Assembly (NCBI RefSeq): GCF_013868055.1
Contig: NZ_JACEOL010000033.1
Span: forward strand, 1 to 64,000
Direction of reading: 5' to 3'
DNA: 64,000 nt
From: Thermoactinomyces mirandus
GTDB lineage: Bacteria > Bacillota > Bacilli > Thermoactinomycetales > Thermoactinomycetaceae
Position numbers and translations under genes: made by a program. The notes under the pieces are model-generated. The model worked only from the letters and a program-made list of their open reading frames with translations, made no database searches and was not told the origin of the DNA. How positions within the stretch are numbered: position 1 is the first letter of the stretch; the number at the start of each line of letters is the position of its first letter. This document shows positions 17,602-25,186 of the stretch, in pieces.

Positions 17602-18243
17602 ATGAAGAAAAAATGGCCATTTCCTGAAATAATTATTGCAACAGGAAATATAAATAAATTAAAGCAATTTCAGGAACTGTTCGGTGAGTATTTGCATCTT
17701 GATGTAAAAGGATTGAAGGACTTGCCGGAGATGCCCGAGATCGTCGAGGATCAGGATACCTTTGAAGGAAACGCCCGTAAAAAAGCAGAAGTCATATCGC
17801 AAAGATTGAATGCCCCGGTTGTTTCCGATGATTCGGGCCTGGTGGTGCCCGCGTTAAATGGCGAACCAGGTGTTTATTCCGCCAGATATGCGGGAAAGAA
17901 GGCAACGGATGAAGAAAATAACTGCAAACTGTTGCAACGGATTAGGCCGCTCCCGCCGTCCCGGCGCAAGGCTTACTATGTTTGTGCGATGGCGCTGGCG
18001 ATTCCGGGTGAACAGACGAAAATTGTGCGGGGCGAATGTGAAGGGGTTATTATCAGCCAGCCGAAAGGAAACCGGGGATTTGGCTATGACCCCATTTTCT
18101 TCTTGCCTTCTCATATGAAAACGATGGCGGAACTCTCCAATCAACAGAAATTTGCCATCAGTCACCGTGGCAAAGCGACCCGGCTTTTGATTGAGGAGAT
18201 GAAGAAAGCCTATCACTTCGAGAGTGAGGGGGGAAATCCATGA
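17602..18243 (+). CDS. rdgB: XTP/dITP diphosphatase (RdgB/HAM1 family)
   Basis: The 213-aa protein (ATG 17602) has the family motifs: IIIATGNINKLKQFQELF at the N-terminus, EDQDTFEGNARKKAE, VSDDSGLVVPALNGEPGVYSARYAG around the catalytic Asp pair, GFGYDPIFFLP, and the C-terminal SHRGKATRLL. It hydrolyses ITP, dITP and XTP to monophosphates to keep them out of nucleic acids. CAGGAGGG lies 19 bases upstream, which is long; AAGGGAAAG is closer. It corresponds to B. subtilis ysnA. Its stop overlaps the start of ysnB (ATGA). Confidence 0.95.
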   Translation: MKKKWPFPEIIIATGNINKLKQFQELFGEYLHLDVKGLKDLPEMPEIVEDQDTFEGNARKKAEVISQRLNAPVVSDDSGLVVPALNGEPGVYSARYAGKKATDEENNCKLLQRIRPLPPSRRKAYYVCAMALAIPGEQTKIVRGECEGVIISQPKGNRGFGYDPIFFLPSHMKTMAELSNQQKFAISHRGKATRLLIEEMKKAYHFESEGGNP

Positions 18244-18737
18244 AAGTGTTGGTGATTAGCGACTCTCATGGCAGAACGAAATTACTCAACGAGATCGTGG
18301 AACGCGTCAGGCCGGATCATGTCATTCACTGTGGCGATTTTTGCACCAGCCGGCAAAACCTTCCCTCGGGTTCCCTAACTGTGGTCAGGGGCAATTGTGA
18401 TTGGGAAACGGTACCGGAAGAACAGATTTTTGAAACGGGCTCACTCCGTTTTTTTGTCACCCATGGCCACCGTCACCAGGTGAAATATTCGCTGTTGCCG
18501 ATTCGGTACCGGGCGCAGGAAACAGGAGCCGATATTGCCTGTTTTGGCCATACCCATTTACCGATCTGCGAAAAAGACGAGGGAATTTTACTGATCAATC
18601 CTGGCAGCATTTCGTACCCGAGGGGATTTAAATACCGAACTTATGCCGTCCTGGAGAAAAAAGAGAATCAGCCATTGAAGGTCTCTTTCTATAAGGTGGA
18701 TGGAAGCCCGGTTCCGGAACTCGCATATGAAGAATAG
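18240..18737 (+). CDS. ysnB: YfcE/MJ0936-type metallophosphoesterase (YsnB)
   Basis: The 165-aa protein has the calcineurin-like metal motifs in order: VISDSHG, HCGDF, VRGNCDW, VTHGHR, CFGHTHLP and INPGSISYPRG. These supply the Asp, His and Asn ligands of a dinuclear metal centre and fit YfcE-type phosphodiesterases. The physiological substrate is unknown. It overlaps rdgB by four bases (ATGA), so the two are translationally coupled, as in Bacillus. No clear terminator follows. Confidence 0.92.
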   Translation: MKVLVISDSHGRTKLLNEIVERVRPDHVIHCGDFCTSRQNLPSGSLTVVRGNCDWETVPEEQIFETGSLRFFVTHGHRHQVKYSLLPIRYRAQETGADIACFGHTHLPICEKDEGILLINPGSISYPRGFKYRTYAVLEKKENQPLKVSFYKVDGSPVPELAYEE

Positions 18738-18769
18738 AATAAAAATGGGGGATGCTTATTGGAAGCAGA

Positions 18770-18891
18770 TTGGCCTGATTTTTAAGGGGTAGCGTTCGCT
18801 CGAGGCCAACAGGGATGAAACGGCGCCTGAAAGCGAACGCCAAAGTGCCCTTGGCCATAGTTGAAATGATCGAATCCCTGACGGTCATCCC
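18770..18891. repeat. Structured intergenic region with nested inverted repeats
   Basis: Between ysnB and the tRNA gene, TTGGCC (18770-18775) pairs with GGCCAA (18804-18809), GCGTTCGCT (18792-18800) with AGCGAACGC (18832-18840), and GGGATGA (18812-18818) with TCATCCC (18885-18891). The pairings partly cross each other, so not all form together. There is no T run. It could be a dispersed repeat or an RNA element. Confidence 0.45.
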
Positions 18892-18922
18892 ATAAAGGTG
18901 CATGGTGGAATGGAAAAAACGG

Positions 18923-18951
18923 TTGACGGAGAGAGCAAACTGTTATAAAAT
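18923..18951 (+). promoter_or_regulatory. Promoter of tRNA-Arg
   Basis: TTGACG (18923-18928), 17 bases, TAAAAT (18946-18951). The predicted start near 18958 lies about 22 bases before the mature tRNA 5' end. Confidence 0.75.
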
Positions 18952-19014
18952 ATTTCTGTCGCTAACTTGATATGAATATGTCCCAGTAGCTCAGCTGGAT
19001 AGAGCAGCGGCCTT

Positions 19015-19384
19015 CAATCAGGAGCCTCTACAGGGAAACAGAAACCTGTAGAGTGGACGGCACTATATCGGTGAAGCCTTAACAGGTCATGCTGATGGTA
19101 ACACCGAGGAAACTTGCGATCTCTTTTAAAGGTGCTACTATGAAACATCATACAAAGGATCAGGGAGATTTAGGAGTTTTGAAGGCTCAAGTTGATCCTG
19201 CAACCTTTAACAAGTTGATCAGCTTGAGGGTAGAGACTCCAAAGAATAATCAGGTGCAAAATGTGAAATTTGCTCATGATTATCGTGAGGTTCCGTAGAG
19301 ACTATACGTGCCGCACCTGAAATGGTGAAGATATAGTCCAGACCACAAACAATGTTTGTTGGTAGCGAAAGCTATAGTGGTATG
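19015..19384 (+). ncRNA. Group I self-splicing intron, 370 nt
   Basis: The upstream exon ends in U and the intron ends in G, as the group I mechanism requires. P1 can form between exon GGC(C)UU and intron GAGCC with the U-G wobble at the splice site. Paired elements visible: P2 19026-19034/19045-19053 (9 bp), P3 CGGCAC/GTGCCG at 19058-19063/19308-19313, P5 CGGTG/CACCG at 19069-19073/19102-19106, P7 GACTATA/TATAGTC at 19300-19306/19332-19338, P8 CACC/GGTG at 19314-19317/19324-19327, and a P9 region with CCAC/GTGG enclosing a GAAA-capped hairpin. AAGATATAGTCC is the classic S element of the core. The open frame at 19140-19298 sits between P5/P6 and P7. Confidence 0.93.
19140..19298 (+). pseudogene. 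Remnant of intron-encoded PD-(D/E)XK homing endonuclease
   Basis: A 52-codon frame inside the intron, with AAAGGTG upstream of its ATG. Its first 20 residues (KDQGDLGVLKAQVD) resemble the N-terminus of the PD-(D/E)XK endonucleases known from bacterial tRNA group I introns (I-Ssp6803I type). The last part (LRVETPKNNQVQNVKFAHDY) resembles, from memory, the C-terminal end of the same family. The middle, which should hold the catalytic PD...(D/E)xK region, is missing although the frame is kept. I read this as an in-frame internal deletion that left an inactive stub. The family match is by recall and needs a profile search. Confidence 0.6.
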
Positions 19385-19440
19385 CTAAGCCGTCGGTCGG
19401 GAGTTCGAATCTCTCCTGGGACACCAAAAGATTGAATGTG

Positions 19441-19489
19441 AAGCGTTCTCCTTAAGATCTGGTCAGGCGGTTAAGGGGAACGCTTTTTT
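19441..19489 (+). terminator. Intrinsic terminator after tRNA-Arg
   Basis: A 15-bp stem (19441-19455 with 19471-19485, one G-U pair) and a six-T run directly after the tRNA 3' end. Confidence 0.9.
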
Positions 19490-19672
19490 GTCAGGAATAT
19501 TTGAACCTCTGCAGAAGAAATGTACTTATACTGAAAATGCGGTGAGGCTTTTGGGGTTTTCCTTTTTATATCGTTGGTTGTATAGTTTAAGTCAATTACA
19601 CCATAATTGTAGATGTATTAAATTGGATGTATAATTATTTGAAAATTCAGTGTAGTATGGAGGATATGATTA

Positions 19673-20281
19673 ATGGAAGTAATTCCCGAGTCAGTGAATA
19701 TTAAAGACTACTTGGATGAATTGGACGTAGTTGATTATTCTCATCCTTTAATCAGGCAAAAGGCTGACGAGTTGTTTTATGATGAGCAGTCCGAAATTGA
19801 AAAGGTGAAGATTGCTTTCGAATTTGTTCGGGATAAAATTTCTCATTCATGGGATATTCAAAGTACAAGAGTTGTTTGCAAAGCCTCTGAGGTATTCAAA
19901 AACAAAGAAGGTATCTGCTATGCAAAATCTAACCTGTTGACTGCTTTGCTAAGGTTACAGGGAATCCCTGCAGGTTTTTGTTATCAACGTTTGATGATAT
20001 TTGATACACCAGACAAAGGTTACTGTCTTCATGCACTTAATGGAGTGTTTCTCAGGTCATTGAACCGATGGATCCGTATAGATGCTCGTGGAAACAAACC
20101 GGGTGTACAAGCCCAATTTTCTGTAAATAAAGAAATTCTGGCATTCTTGCCCCAAGAAGAGTTTGGCGAAAAGGATTATCCAATCATTTATACCAAGCCT
20201 AATCCCAAAACAATTGCTACTTTAGAAGTAAATACAAATGCAATTAAGATGTATAAACATCATCTACCGGATTATATATAA
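19673..20281 (+). CDS. Transglutaminase-like (cysteine protease-fold) protein
   Basis: The 202-aa protein has the transglutaminase-core triad: Cys82 in EGICYAKSNLLTALLRLQGIPAGFCYQ, His120 in GYCLHALNGVFL and Asp137 in WIRIDARGNKPG. There is no signal peptide, so it is likely cytoplasmic. Such proteins act as peptidases, amidases or acyltransferases; the substrate here is unknown. It stands alone, is somewhat AT-richer than its neighbours and lies just after the intron-bearing tRNA, a common place for acquired genes. The start ATG has GGAGGATATG upstream. Confidence 0.8.
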   Translation: MEVIPESVNIKDYLDELDVVDYSHPLIRQKADELFYDEQSEIEKVKIAFEFVRDKISHSWDIQSTRVVCKASEVFKNKEGICYAKSNLLTALLRLQGIPAGFCYQRLMIFDTPDKGYCLHALNGVFLRSLNRWIRIDARGNKPGVQAQFSVNKEILAFLPQEEFGEKDYPIIYTKPNPKTIATLEVNTNAIKMYKHHLPDYI

Positions 20282-20469
20282 ATATACACAATATAAATTT
20301 TAAGGGTTCTGTAGTATTACGATGATTGCATGTAAAGCTTTTTCTGTGCAACTGTATGATGAATATGGATGATAAACCGGCATAATACTTTTGTTCGCAT
20401 TTACTATGATTTTTGAATTTATAATGATGGTTGTTCAACATGAGTTTTATATAAAAAAATGGAGGAAAT

Positions 20470-20498
20470 GAAAAAGCCCACCATCGGTGAGCCTTTTT
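20470..20498 (-). terminator. Intrinsic terminator after the 135-aa gene
   Basis: On the minus strand AAGGCTCACC pairs with GGTGGGCTT (one bulge/wobble), followed by five T. Confidence 0.75.
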
Positions 20499-20499
20499 C

Positions 20500-20907
20500 C
20501 TATTCCCAATACCCTTTTATCGCATCCAGTGCTGCCAGGCAAACCGATTTGGCCATCGATTCACTGACGCCCGTTCCGCTTCGTTCCTCTTTCTGGAACT
20601 TCACGCTGACCTGTTTGCCGGCACTTTTGATTTCATAATCAAATCCCAGATTCTGCATCCGCTTGACTACTTTCCAGGCATAGTGGGGCAACACACTGTA
20701 ACTTTTCAGCAGATGCTCTTCCAGAAGAGAGGGCCCCATCTCCGGATTCTTCAGAAAAAACTTTTTCCAGATGTTGGTTGTCAATACCATGCCCGGGAAA
20801 ACCATCTCCGGACATCCTTCCTTCACCACGATCAATCCCATCACTTCATCAGCGATCCGTTCATCCAATTGCCGTCTTAACTGTGCTTCTCTCTGTTTGG
20901 GATGCAT
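20500..20907 (-). CDS. Conserved hypothetical protein, 135 aa
   Basis: The start at 20907 (MHPKQREAQ) follows AAGGAGAG and gives 135 aa; a longer frame to 20946 has no site. It is a soluble, basic protein: a charged helix at the N-terminus (QREAQLRRQLDERIADEVMGLIVVKEG), then PEMVFPGMVLTTNIWKKFFLKNP, and a C-terminal part SGTGVSESMAKSVCLAALDAIKGYWE. I cannot assign a function. Own ribosome binding site and terminator indicate a real monocistronic gene. Confidence 0.7.
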   Translation of the reverse strand: MHPKQREAQLRRQLDERIADEVMGLIVVKEGCPEMVFPGMVLTTNIWKKFFLKNPEMGPSLLEEHLLKSYSVLPHYAWKVVKRMQNLGFDYEIKSAGKQVSVKFQKEERSGTGVSESMAKSVCLAALDAIKGYWE

Positions 20908-21084
20908 TTTTGCTCTCTCCTTGTTTATTTTTTTAGTTTCTATCATAAACGATAGGAAGCGCAGGGAGTAACATTTTTTCCTTGTGTAATGGTTTTTCCG
21001 GGAAACTCCTGGCCATTACCGAAGCTTATGTCTATTTTTTTATGAAATCTCTATGCCGGTTTTACAAATAGGGGAGGTTTTATC

Positions 21085-21597
21085 ATGAATTCTGAAGTGA
21101 CGATCCGAAAAGCTGTTGAAAATGATGCTGAACAGATCATCCAGCATACAAAAAAGGTATTAAAAGAAAATCCGGATGTATTTGCTACGACTCTTGAGGA
21201 GTATAATATGAGCGTCAAAGAAGAGAAGAAATGGATCAAACTTGTTAAAAAACAAGGTTTGTTAATCGTTGCAGAAGTGAATGGTACGATCATTGGAATG
21301 CTTGATTTTGAATTATCCCCGCGTAAAAAATTTTGTCACCAGGGAAGTTTTGGCATGAGTATCCAGGAAGCATTCACCAATAAAGGGATTGGAGGTTTAT
21401 TAATAAAAACATTGCTAGCATGGGCTGAAAAAGATAACAGGGTGGAAAAGGTTTCCCTCGAGGTATTTTCAAATAACAGGCGAGCCATCCATGTATATAA
21501 AAAGTATGGTTTTACAGAGGAAGGTATAAGAAAAAAACATGTTAAATCAGGGCCTGGTGAATATCTGGATGTTATTTTAATGAGCCGATTTGTTTGA
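21085..21597 (+). CDS. GNAT family N-acetyltransferase
   Basis: The 170-aa protein has the GNAT fold: N-terminal VTIRKAVENDAEQIIQHTKKV, strand LIVAEVNGTIIGMLDFEL, and the acetyl-CoA pyrophosphate loop in SIQEAFTNKGIGGLLIKTLLAWAE, followed by VSLEVFSNNRRAIHVYKKYGFTEEG. The last motif resembles RimI/L- or YhhY-type acetyltransferases acting on small molecules or protein N-termini. The substrate is not known. GGGGAGG precedes the start. Single gene. Confidence 0.88.
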   Translation: MNSEVTIRKAVENDAEQIIQHTKKVLKENPDVFATTLEEYNMSVKEEKKWIKLVKKQGLLIVAEVNGTIIGMLDFELSPRKKFCHQGSFGMSIQEAFTNKGIGGLLIKTLLAWAEKDNRVEKVSLEVFSNNRRAIHVYKKYGFTEEGIRKKHVKSGPGEYLDVILMSRFV

Positions 21598-21901
21598 CCA
21601 TCATTGACAGATGTGCTTGTGCCAGGTAGAATGAAAGCACGAATAACAAAGGAGGTGGGGAAGGTAAATCAGACTGGTAAAGGCATGACGGAAATACAGA
21701 AATATTTGTGGATTCGTCGTGCAATTTTTTCTGTCGCATGGGTACAACGGGATACGTATGTCCTTTTTTAACCATGCGAATAGAAAAATGCCAGGAAGAG
21801 ACATCTTGCCCATGACCGGATATATTTTCTTTTTATGGATGGCAGATCGGCTCTGCCATCTTTTTTTGTTGTGTCTCTTCCTTTTTAAGGAGCTAGACGA
21901 A
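21598..21901 (+). promoter_or_regulatory. Structured leader with terminator (candidate attenuator) before the ABC-F gene
   Basis: GATGGCAGA (21838-21846) pairs with TCTGCCATC (21852-21860), then seven T: an intrinsic terminator 42 bases before the ABC-F start. AGGAAGAGACA (21793-21803) is a perfect 11-bp complement of TGTCTCTTCCT (21872-21882), enclosing the terminator and ending just before the ribosome binding site AAGGAG (21887-21892). Upstream, TCGCATGG (21734-21741) pairs with CCATGCGA (21772-21779), and a 28-codon open frame (ATG 21685 to TAA 21771) overlaps it. ABC-F resistance genes are often controlled by such ribosome-mediated attenuation. Confidence 0.65.
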
Positions 21902-23536
21902 ATGATTATTTGCCAAATGCAGCAAGCAAAGCAAACCTATGGGGCAAATACCGTTTTTGAAAATGTAACCTGTGAAATCCGGCAAGGAGAAAGAATTGGT
22001 GTTGTCGGGCGCAATGGCACGGGAAAAACAACACTCTTAAAACTGATCGCCGGCCAGGAACTGCCTTGTGAGGGCCAGGTCACCTGGAAAAAAGGTCTTT
22101 CCATTGGTCTTTTGGATCAAATGCCTGATGTGGATGGTGATAAACGGGTATATGATTTTCTTTTTGAAGGATATGGAGAATTGATAAAAATAAAGGAAAC
22201 AATGGCTGAACTGGAGCAAAAATTGGCTCAGGAATCAATCGCCCCGTCATCACTAAATAAATATCTGGATTGTTATGGGCGTTTGCAGGAGAAATTTCAG
22301 CAAGATGGCGGGTATGAAGTGGATGCCAAAATCAGAAGAGTGGCTCACGGGCTCCAGATTTCCTTTTTGCTTGAAAAGAAATGGAAACAGCTGAGTGGCG
22401 GGGAAAGGACAAAAGCCGGACTTGCCAGGCTCCTTCTGATGTCCCCTGATCTGTTGTTGTTGGATGAACCAACCAATCATCTGGACTTGCCTGCCATTGA
22501 ATGGTTGACAGAATTTCTGTCCCATTATGATGGAACCGTCGTTTTGGTTTCCCACGATCGTTATTTTCTGGATGAAGTCGTTACCCGGATTTTCGAATTG
22601 GAGCAGGGGGAACTTCTTGTTTACCACAGCAATTATTCCGGTTATGTAAGGGAACGGGAAGAACGGGTCTTGCGCGAATTTCAGCAATATCAAGACCAGC
22701 AAAAGAAAATCAGAAAAATGAAAGAAGCGATCAAGCGCTTGAAAGATTGGGCCAATCGTTCCAATCCGCCCAATGAGGGATTGCACCGGCGGGCAAAAAG
22801 TATGGAAAAGGCATTGGAACGGATGGAAATATTAAAAAAACCGATTCTGGAACAAAAGAAGATTTGTCTGGATTTTGGGACAGCCCATCGAAGTGGAGAA
22901 GATGTGGTGATCCTTGATGGTGCCAGCAAACGGTTTGACAAAAGGGAACTTTTCCGCCATGTTGATCTGCACGTTCGTTTCCGGGAACGGGTTGCCATTG
23001 TCGGTAAAAACGGGAGCGGAAAATCGACCTTGCTGAAAATGATCATGGGCATGGAGACTCCCGATGAAGGCGAAGTATTTACAGGAAGCAATGTCTCGAT
23101 CGGTTACTTGTCTCAACACAATCAGGAAGTGGATCATGAGAAAACCATTCTGGATGAGTTTCGGGATAAAATTCCCGTGACTGAAGAGGAGGCGCGACGG
23201 ATTCTGGCGCGGTATCTGTTTTATGGCAATACCGTATTTCGGAAAGTGAAAGCATTAAGCGGTGGCGAGCGCATGCGGCTGCGTCTGGCCCAGCTTGTTT
23301 ATCGGCATCATAATTTGCTGATTTTGGATGAACCGACCAACCATTTGGATATCGATTCAAGAGAAGTGCTGGAAGAAGCCTTGTCCGGGTTTGAAGGAAC
23401 CATTATTGCTGTTTCCCATGACCGCTATTTTCTGGATCGGATTTTTCCCATAACGTATTGGCTGAAAGATCATACTTTAACCCGTTATGAAGGCAATTAT
23501 TCGTATGCCAGACAGAAAAGGCAACTTGATCAATGA
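21902..23536 (+). CDS. ABC-F family ATP-binding protein (ribosome protection type)
   Basis: The ATG at 21902 follows AAGGAG by nine bases and gives 544 aa; the frame is open further upstream through the leader. Two ABC domains lie in tandem: Walker A GRNGTGKTT and signature LSGGERTKAGLARLLL with LLLLDEPTNHLD in the first, then GKNGSGKST, LSGGERMRLRLAQLV and LLILDEPTNHLD in the second. The linker between them (about residues 235-310) is charged and helical with YQDQQKKIRKMKEAIKRLK. There are no membrane segments, so it is not an exporter. ABC-F proteins act on the ribosome, either as translation factors or by dislodging antibiotics. The leader with a terminator favours an antibiotic-responsive resistance-type factor, which is inference. 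Confidence 0.88.
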   Translation: MIICQMQQAKQTYGANTVFENVTCEIRQGERIGVVGRNGTGKTTLLKLIAGQELPCEGQVTWKKGLSIGLLDQMPDVDGDKRVYDFLFEGYGELIKIKETMAELEQKLAQESIAPSSLNKYLDCYGRLQEKFQQDGGYEVDAKIRRVAHGLQISFLLEKKWKQLSGGERTKAGLARLLLMSPDLLLLDEPTNHLDLPAIEWLTEFLSHYDGTVVLVSHDRYFLDEVVTRIFELEQGELLVYHSNYSGYVREREERVLREFQQYQDQQKKIRKMKEAIKRLKDWANRSNPPNEGLHRRAKSMEKALERMEILKKPILEQKKICLDFGTAHRSGEDVVILDGASKRFDKRELFRHVDLHVRFRERVAIVGKNGSGKSTLLKMIMGMETPDEGEVFTGSNVSIGYLSQHNQEVDHEKTILDEFRDKIPVTEEEARRILARYLFYGNTVFRKVKALSGGERMRLRLAQLVYRHHNLLILDEPTNHLDIDSREVLEEALSGFEGTIIAVSHDRYFLDRIFPITYWLKDHTLTRYEGNYSYARQKRQLDQ

Positions 23537-23547
23537 CGGGCAGACAT

Positions 23548-23580
23548 GGCAAAGGGGGATGATTCCCTTTGCCGTTTTAT
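23548..23580 (+). terminator. Intrinsic terminator after the ABC-F gene
   Basis: GGCAAAGGG (23548-23556) pairs with CCCTTTGCC (23565-23573), then GTTTTATTT. Confidence 0.75.
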
Positions 23581-23636
23581 TTGGTCAATTATCCCTGATT
23601 CAATCAATTTCTTTAAAAACTGGTCCGGGCGCAGCT

Positions 23637-24302
23637 TCACGAAAGATCAACCGGTTCTTTCAGCGACGGATCGTCATTCCGCGGGGAATTGACCAGCGGT
23701 GACACCGGGTATGCTTCCATTTCCTTCTCCGGATAGGGGAGAAAAAGCGATTGCAGGTAGTCGGGATCAGTGTCCGGGTGAAGCCACAGCTCCCAGGCAT
23801 CTTCGGGCAGGATGAGCGGCATCCGATTGTGGACTTTCCTGGCAAGCGAATTGGGTTCCACCGTGATGATGGTGCAGGAAACAAGAGTTTCATTGCCATG
23901 CTTCCACCGGTCCCATAACCCTGCAAAGACAAAGGGTTCTCCGTTTTTCAGCTGGAAGCGGTAAGGCTGTTTCCTCTCTCCAAGCCTTTTCCATTCGTAA
24001 AACCCGTCAGCTGGAATCAGGCAGCGCTGTTTTCGAAAAGGATATTTATATGCCGGTTTTGCAGCCAGTGTTTCTGCCCTGGCGTTAATCATCTTGTAGC
24101 CGATTCGGATATCTTTGGCCCAAAAAGGAACAAGCCCCCATCTCATTGATTTTCCCGTACGCCCGTTCTTTCCGTGGACGATTGCAAGAACAGGCTGGCT
24201 AGGCGCAATATTGTATCGCGGGCTTATGTTATCTGCAAAAATAAACTGGAATTTCTCCATTAATCGGGTCAACTCGGTGGCAAGAGAAAAACGACCGCAC
24301 AT
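23637..24302 (-). CDS. SOS response-associated peptidase (YedK/HMCES family)
   Basis: The start at 24302 is fixed by biology: the protein must begin MCGRFSL so that Cys2 is exposed after removal of Met. The 221-aa protein then has ISPRYNIAPSQPVLAI, KMINARAETLAAKPAY, RCLIPADGFYEWKR and VHNRMPLIL, which supply the Asn, Glu and His of the SRAP active site. The family crosslinks through Cys2 to abasic sites in single-stranded DNA and protects them. The frame runs upstream to 24371, but without the Cys2 logic. No LexA-type box was identified. It is convergent with the ABC-F gene. Confidence 0.93.
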   Translation of the reverse strand: MCGRFSLATELTRLMEKFQFIFADNISPRYNIAPSQPVLAIVHGKNGRTGKSMRWGLVPFWAKDIRIGYKMINARAETLAAKPAYKYPFRKQRCLIPADGFYEWKRLGERKQPYRFQLKNGEPFVFAGLWDRWKHGNETLVSCTIITVEPNSLARKVHNRMPLILPEDAWELWLHPDTDPDYLQSLFLPYPEKEMEAYPVSPLVNSPRNDDPSLKEPVDLS

Positions 24303-24539
24303 GGGATCACCCCGTTTAAGGATTTGTGTGAAAATAATCGCTGAACTTGTTTTACAAGTTGAATGTATCATGATCGGAGTCTGATGACAAAGTTCCCCGA
24401 AGCGGTAAAGCTGATGATCATACGAACAAAGATGATAAAGTTATTTTAAGATAATCATCACTTTTAACAGCTGGAATAAAATTCTCTTTTTCGATAAAAT
24501 AACAGGATAAAATATTCAAATATAAAGGAGATTAATCCG

Positions 24540-25070
24540 ATGGCCGATGCTGAACCAAACAAGCAAGTCGTTGTTGATCCGGACAGCGAACGAGTCCTGA
24601 TGATATTCAATTTCCCTGTTTATCCCACAAAAGATGAAATCCGTCCCCGTTGAGCCAGGGAAGTAGCCAAAAGGGCCTTGTCTCTTCATCTGTTATTGGG
24701 AGTAATCTTTTTCAAGGAACCGGATAAGGTTGTAAAGTGGGCTGTGGATGAGGGATTATGGGATTCCCTGAGTCCCCTGGAACAACATATCTTTCGTGTG
24801 CCGATTTCTGACCTCAGTCCGGATGAGAAAAAGCGGAAACAACAGACAATGCAGTCCAACATGCTGATCTGGCGAATAGAGGGGTTGCTCACGTTGTTAT
24901 GGGGCATGGGACTGGTGGAAAAGCTGGAATTGCCTGTTGAACGTTTTACCAACCAACAGGTTAAAGCCTATGAAAAAGAGGAAGAACTGCCATTTGACAT
25001 GATGGTTACATATGAGCGGATTAATGCCTTAAACTGGATTTGCGGACTGATTGGGGAATGGGATGATTAG
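24540..25070 (+). pseudogene. DUF4272-like gene with in-frame TGA
   Basis: Starting at ATG 24540 (AAAGGAG upstream) the frame reads 37 codons, MADAEPNK to DEIRPR, hits TGA at 24651-24653, and continues in the same frame to 25070. The downstream part AREVAKRALSLHLLLGVIF, then WAVDEGLWDSLSPLEQHIF and NMLIWRIEGLLTLLWGMGLVEKLELP, fits the DUF4272 pattern, in which an Arg normally stands at the stop position. A CGA-to-TGA change would explain it. The total would be 176 aa. A TTG at 24678 could allow internal initiation, but no ribosome binding site is evident. Function of the family is unknown. Confidence 0.65.
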
Positions 25071-25186
25071 GAACACTGAATATGAGAAAATCTTCCTGTG
25101 GGATCGGGCGGATTTTTAACGTATTTCATTTGTTATTCTCAATTTTTGGTATAACATGGATGTAGCGATAACAGGGGAGTGGTATA

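Larger units (their letters stand above)
18980..19426 (+). tRNA. tRNA-Arg(UCU), interrupted by a group I intron
   Basis: Exon 1 is 18980-19014 and exon 2 is 19385-19426; joined they give a 77-nt cloverleaf including an encoded CCA. Acceptor arms GTCCCAG and CTGGGAC pair; the D arm is GCTC/GAGC with an A in the loop at the arginine identity position; the anticodon stem is GCGGC/GCCGT; the T arm is GGGAG-TTCGAAT-CTCTC. The joined anticodon loop is CTTCTAA, so the anticodon is TCT (codons AGA/AGG). The intron lies between U34 and C35. Without splicing the anticodon arm cannot form, so the gene depends on intron activity. Promoter and terminator flank it closely. Confidence 0.93.

Noticed and set aside
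18628-18903. 91-codon minus-strand frame overlapping ysnB
   Set aside because: Overlaps a firm gene on the other strand and consists mainly of the inverted-repeat region; better treated as a possible repeat than as a gene.
24651-24653. TGA as a selenocysteine codon
   Set aside because: Arg is expected at this place, no redox motif surrounds it, and no hairpin of the SECIS type was evident just downstream.
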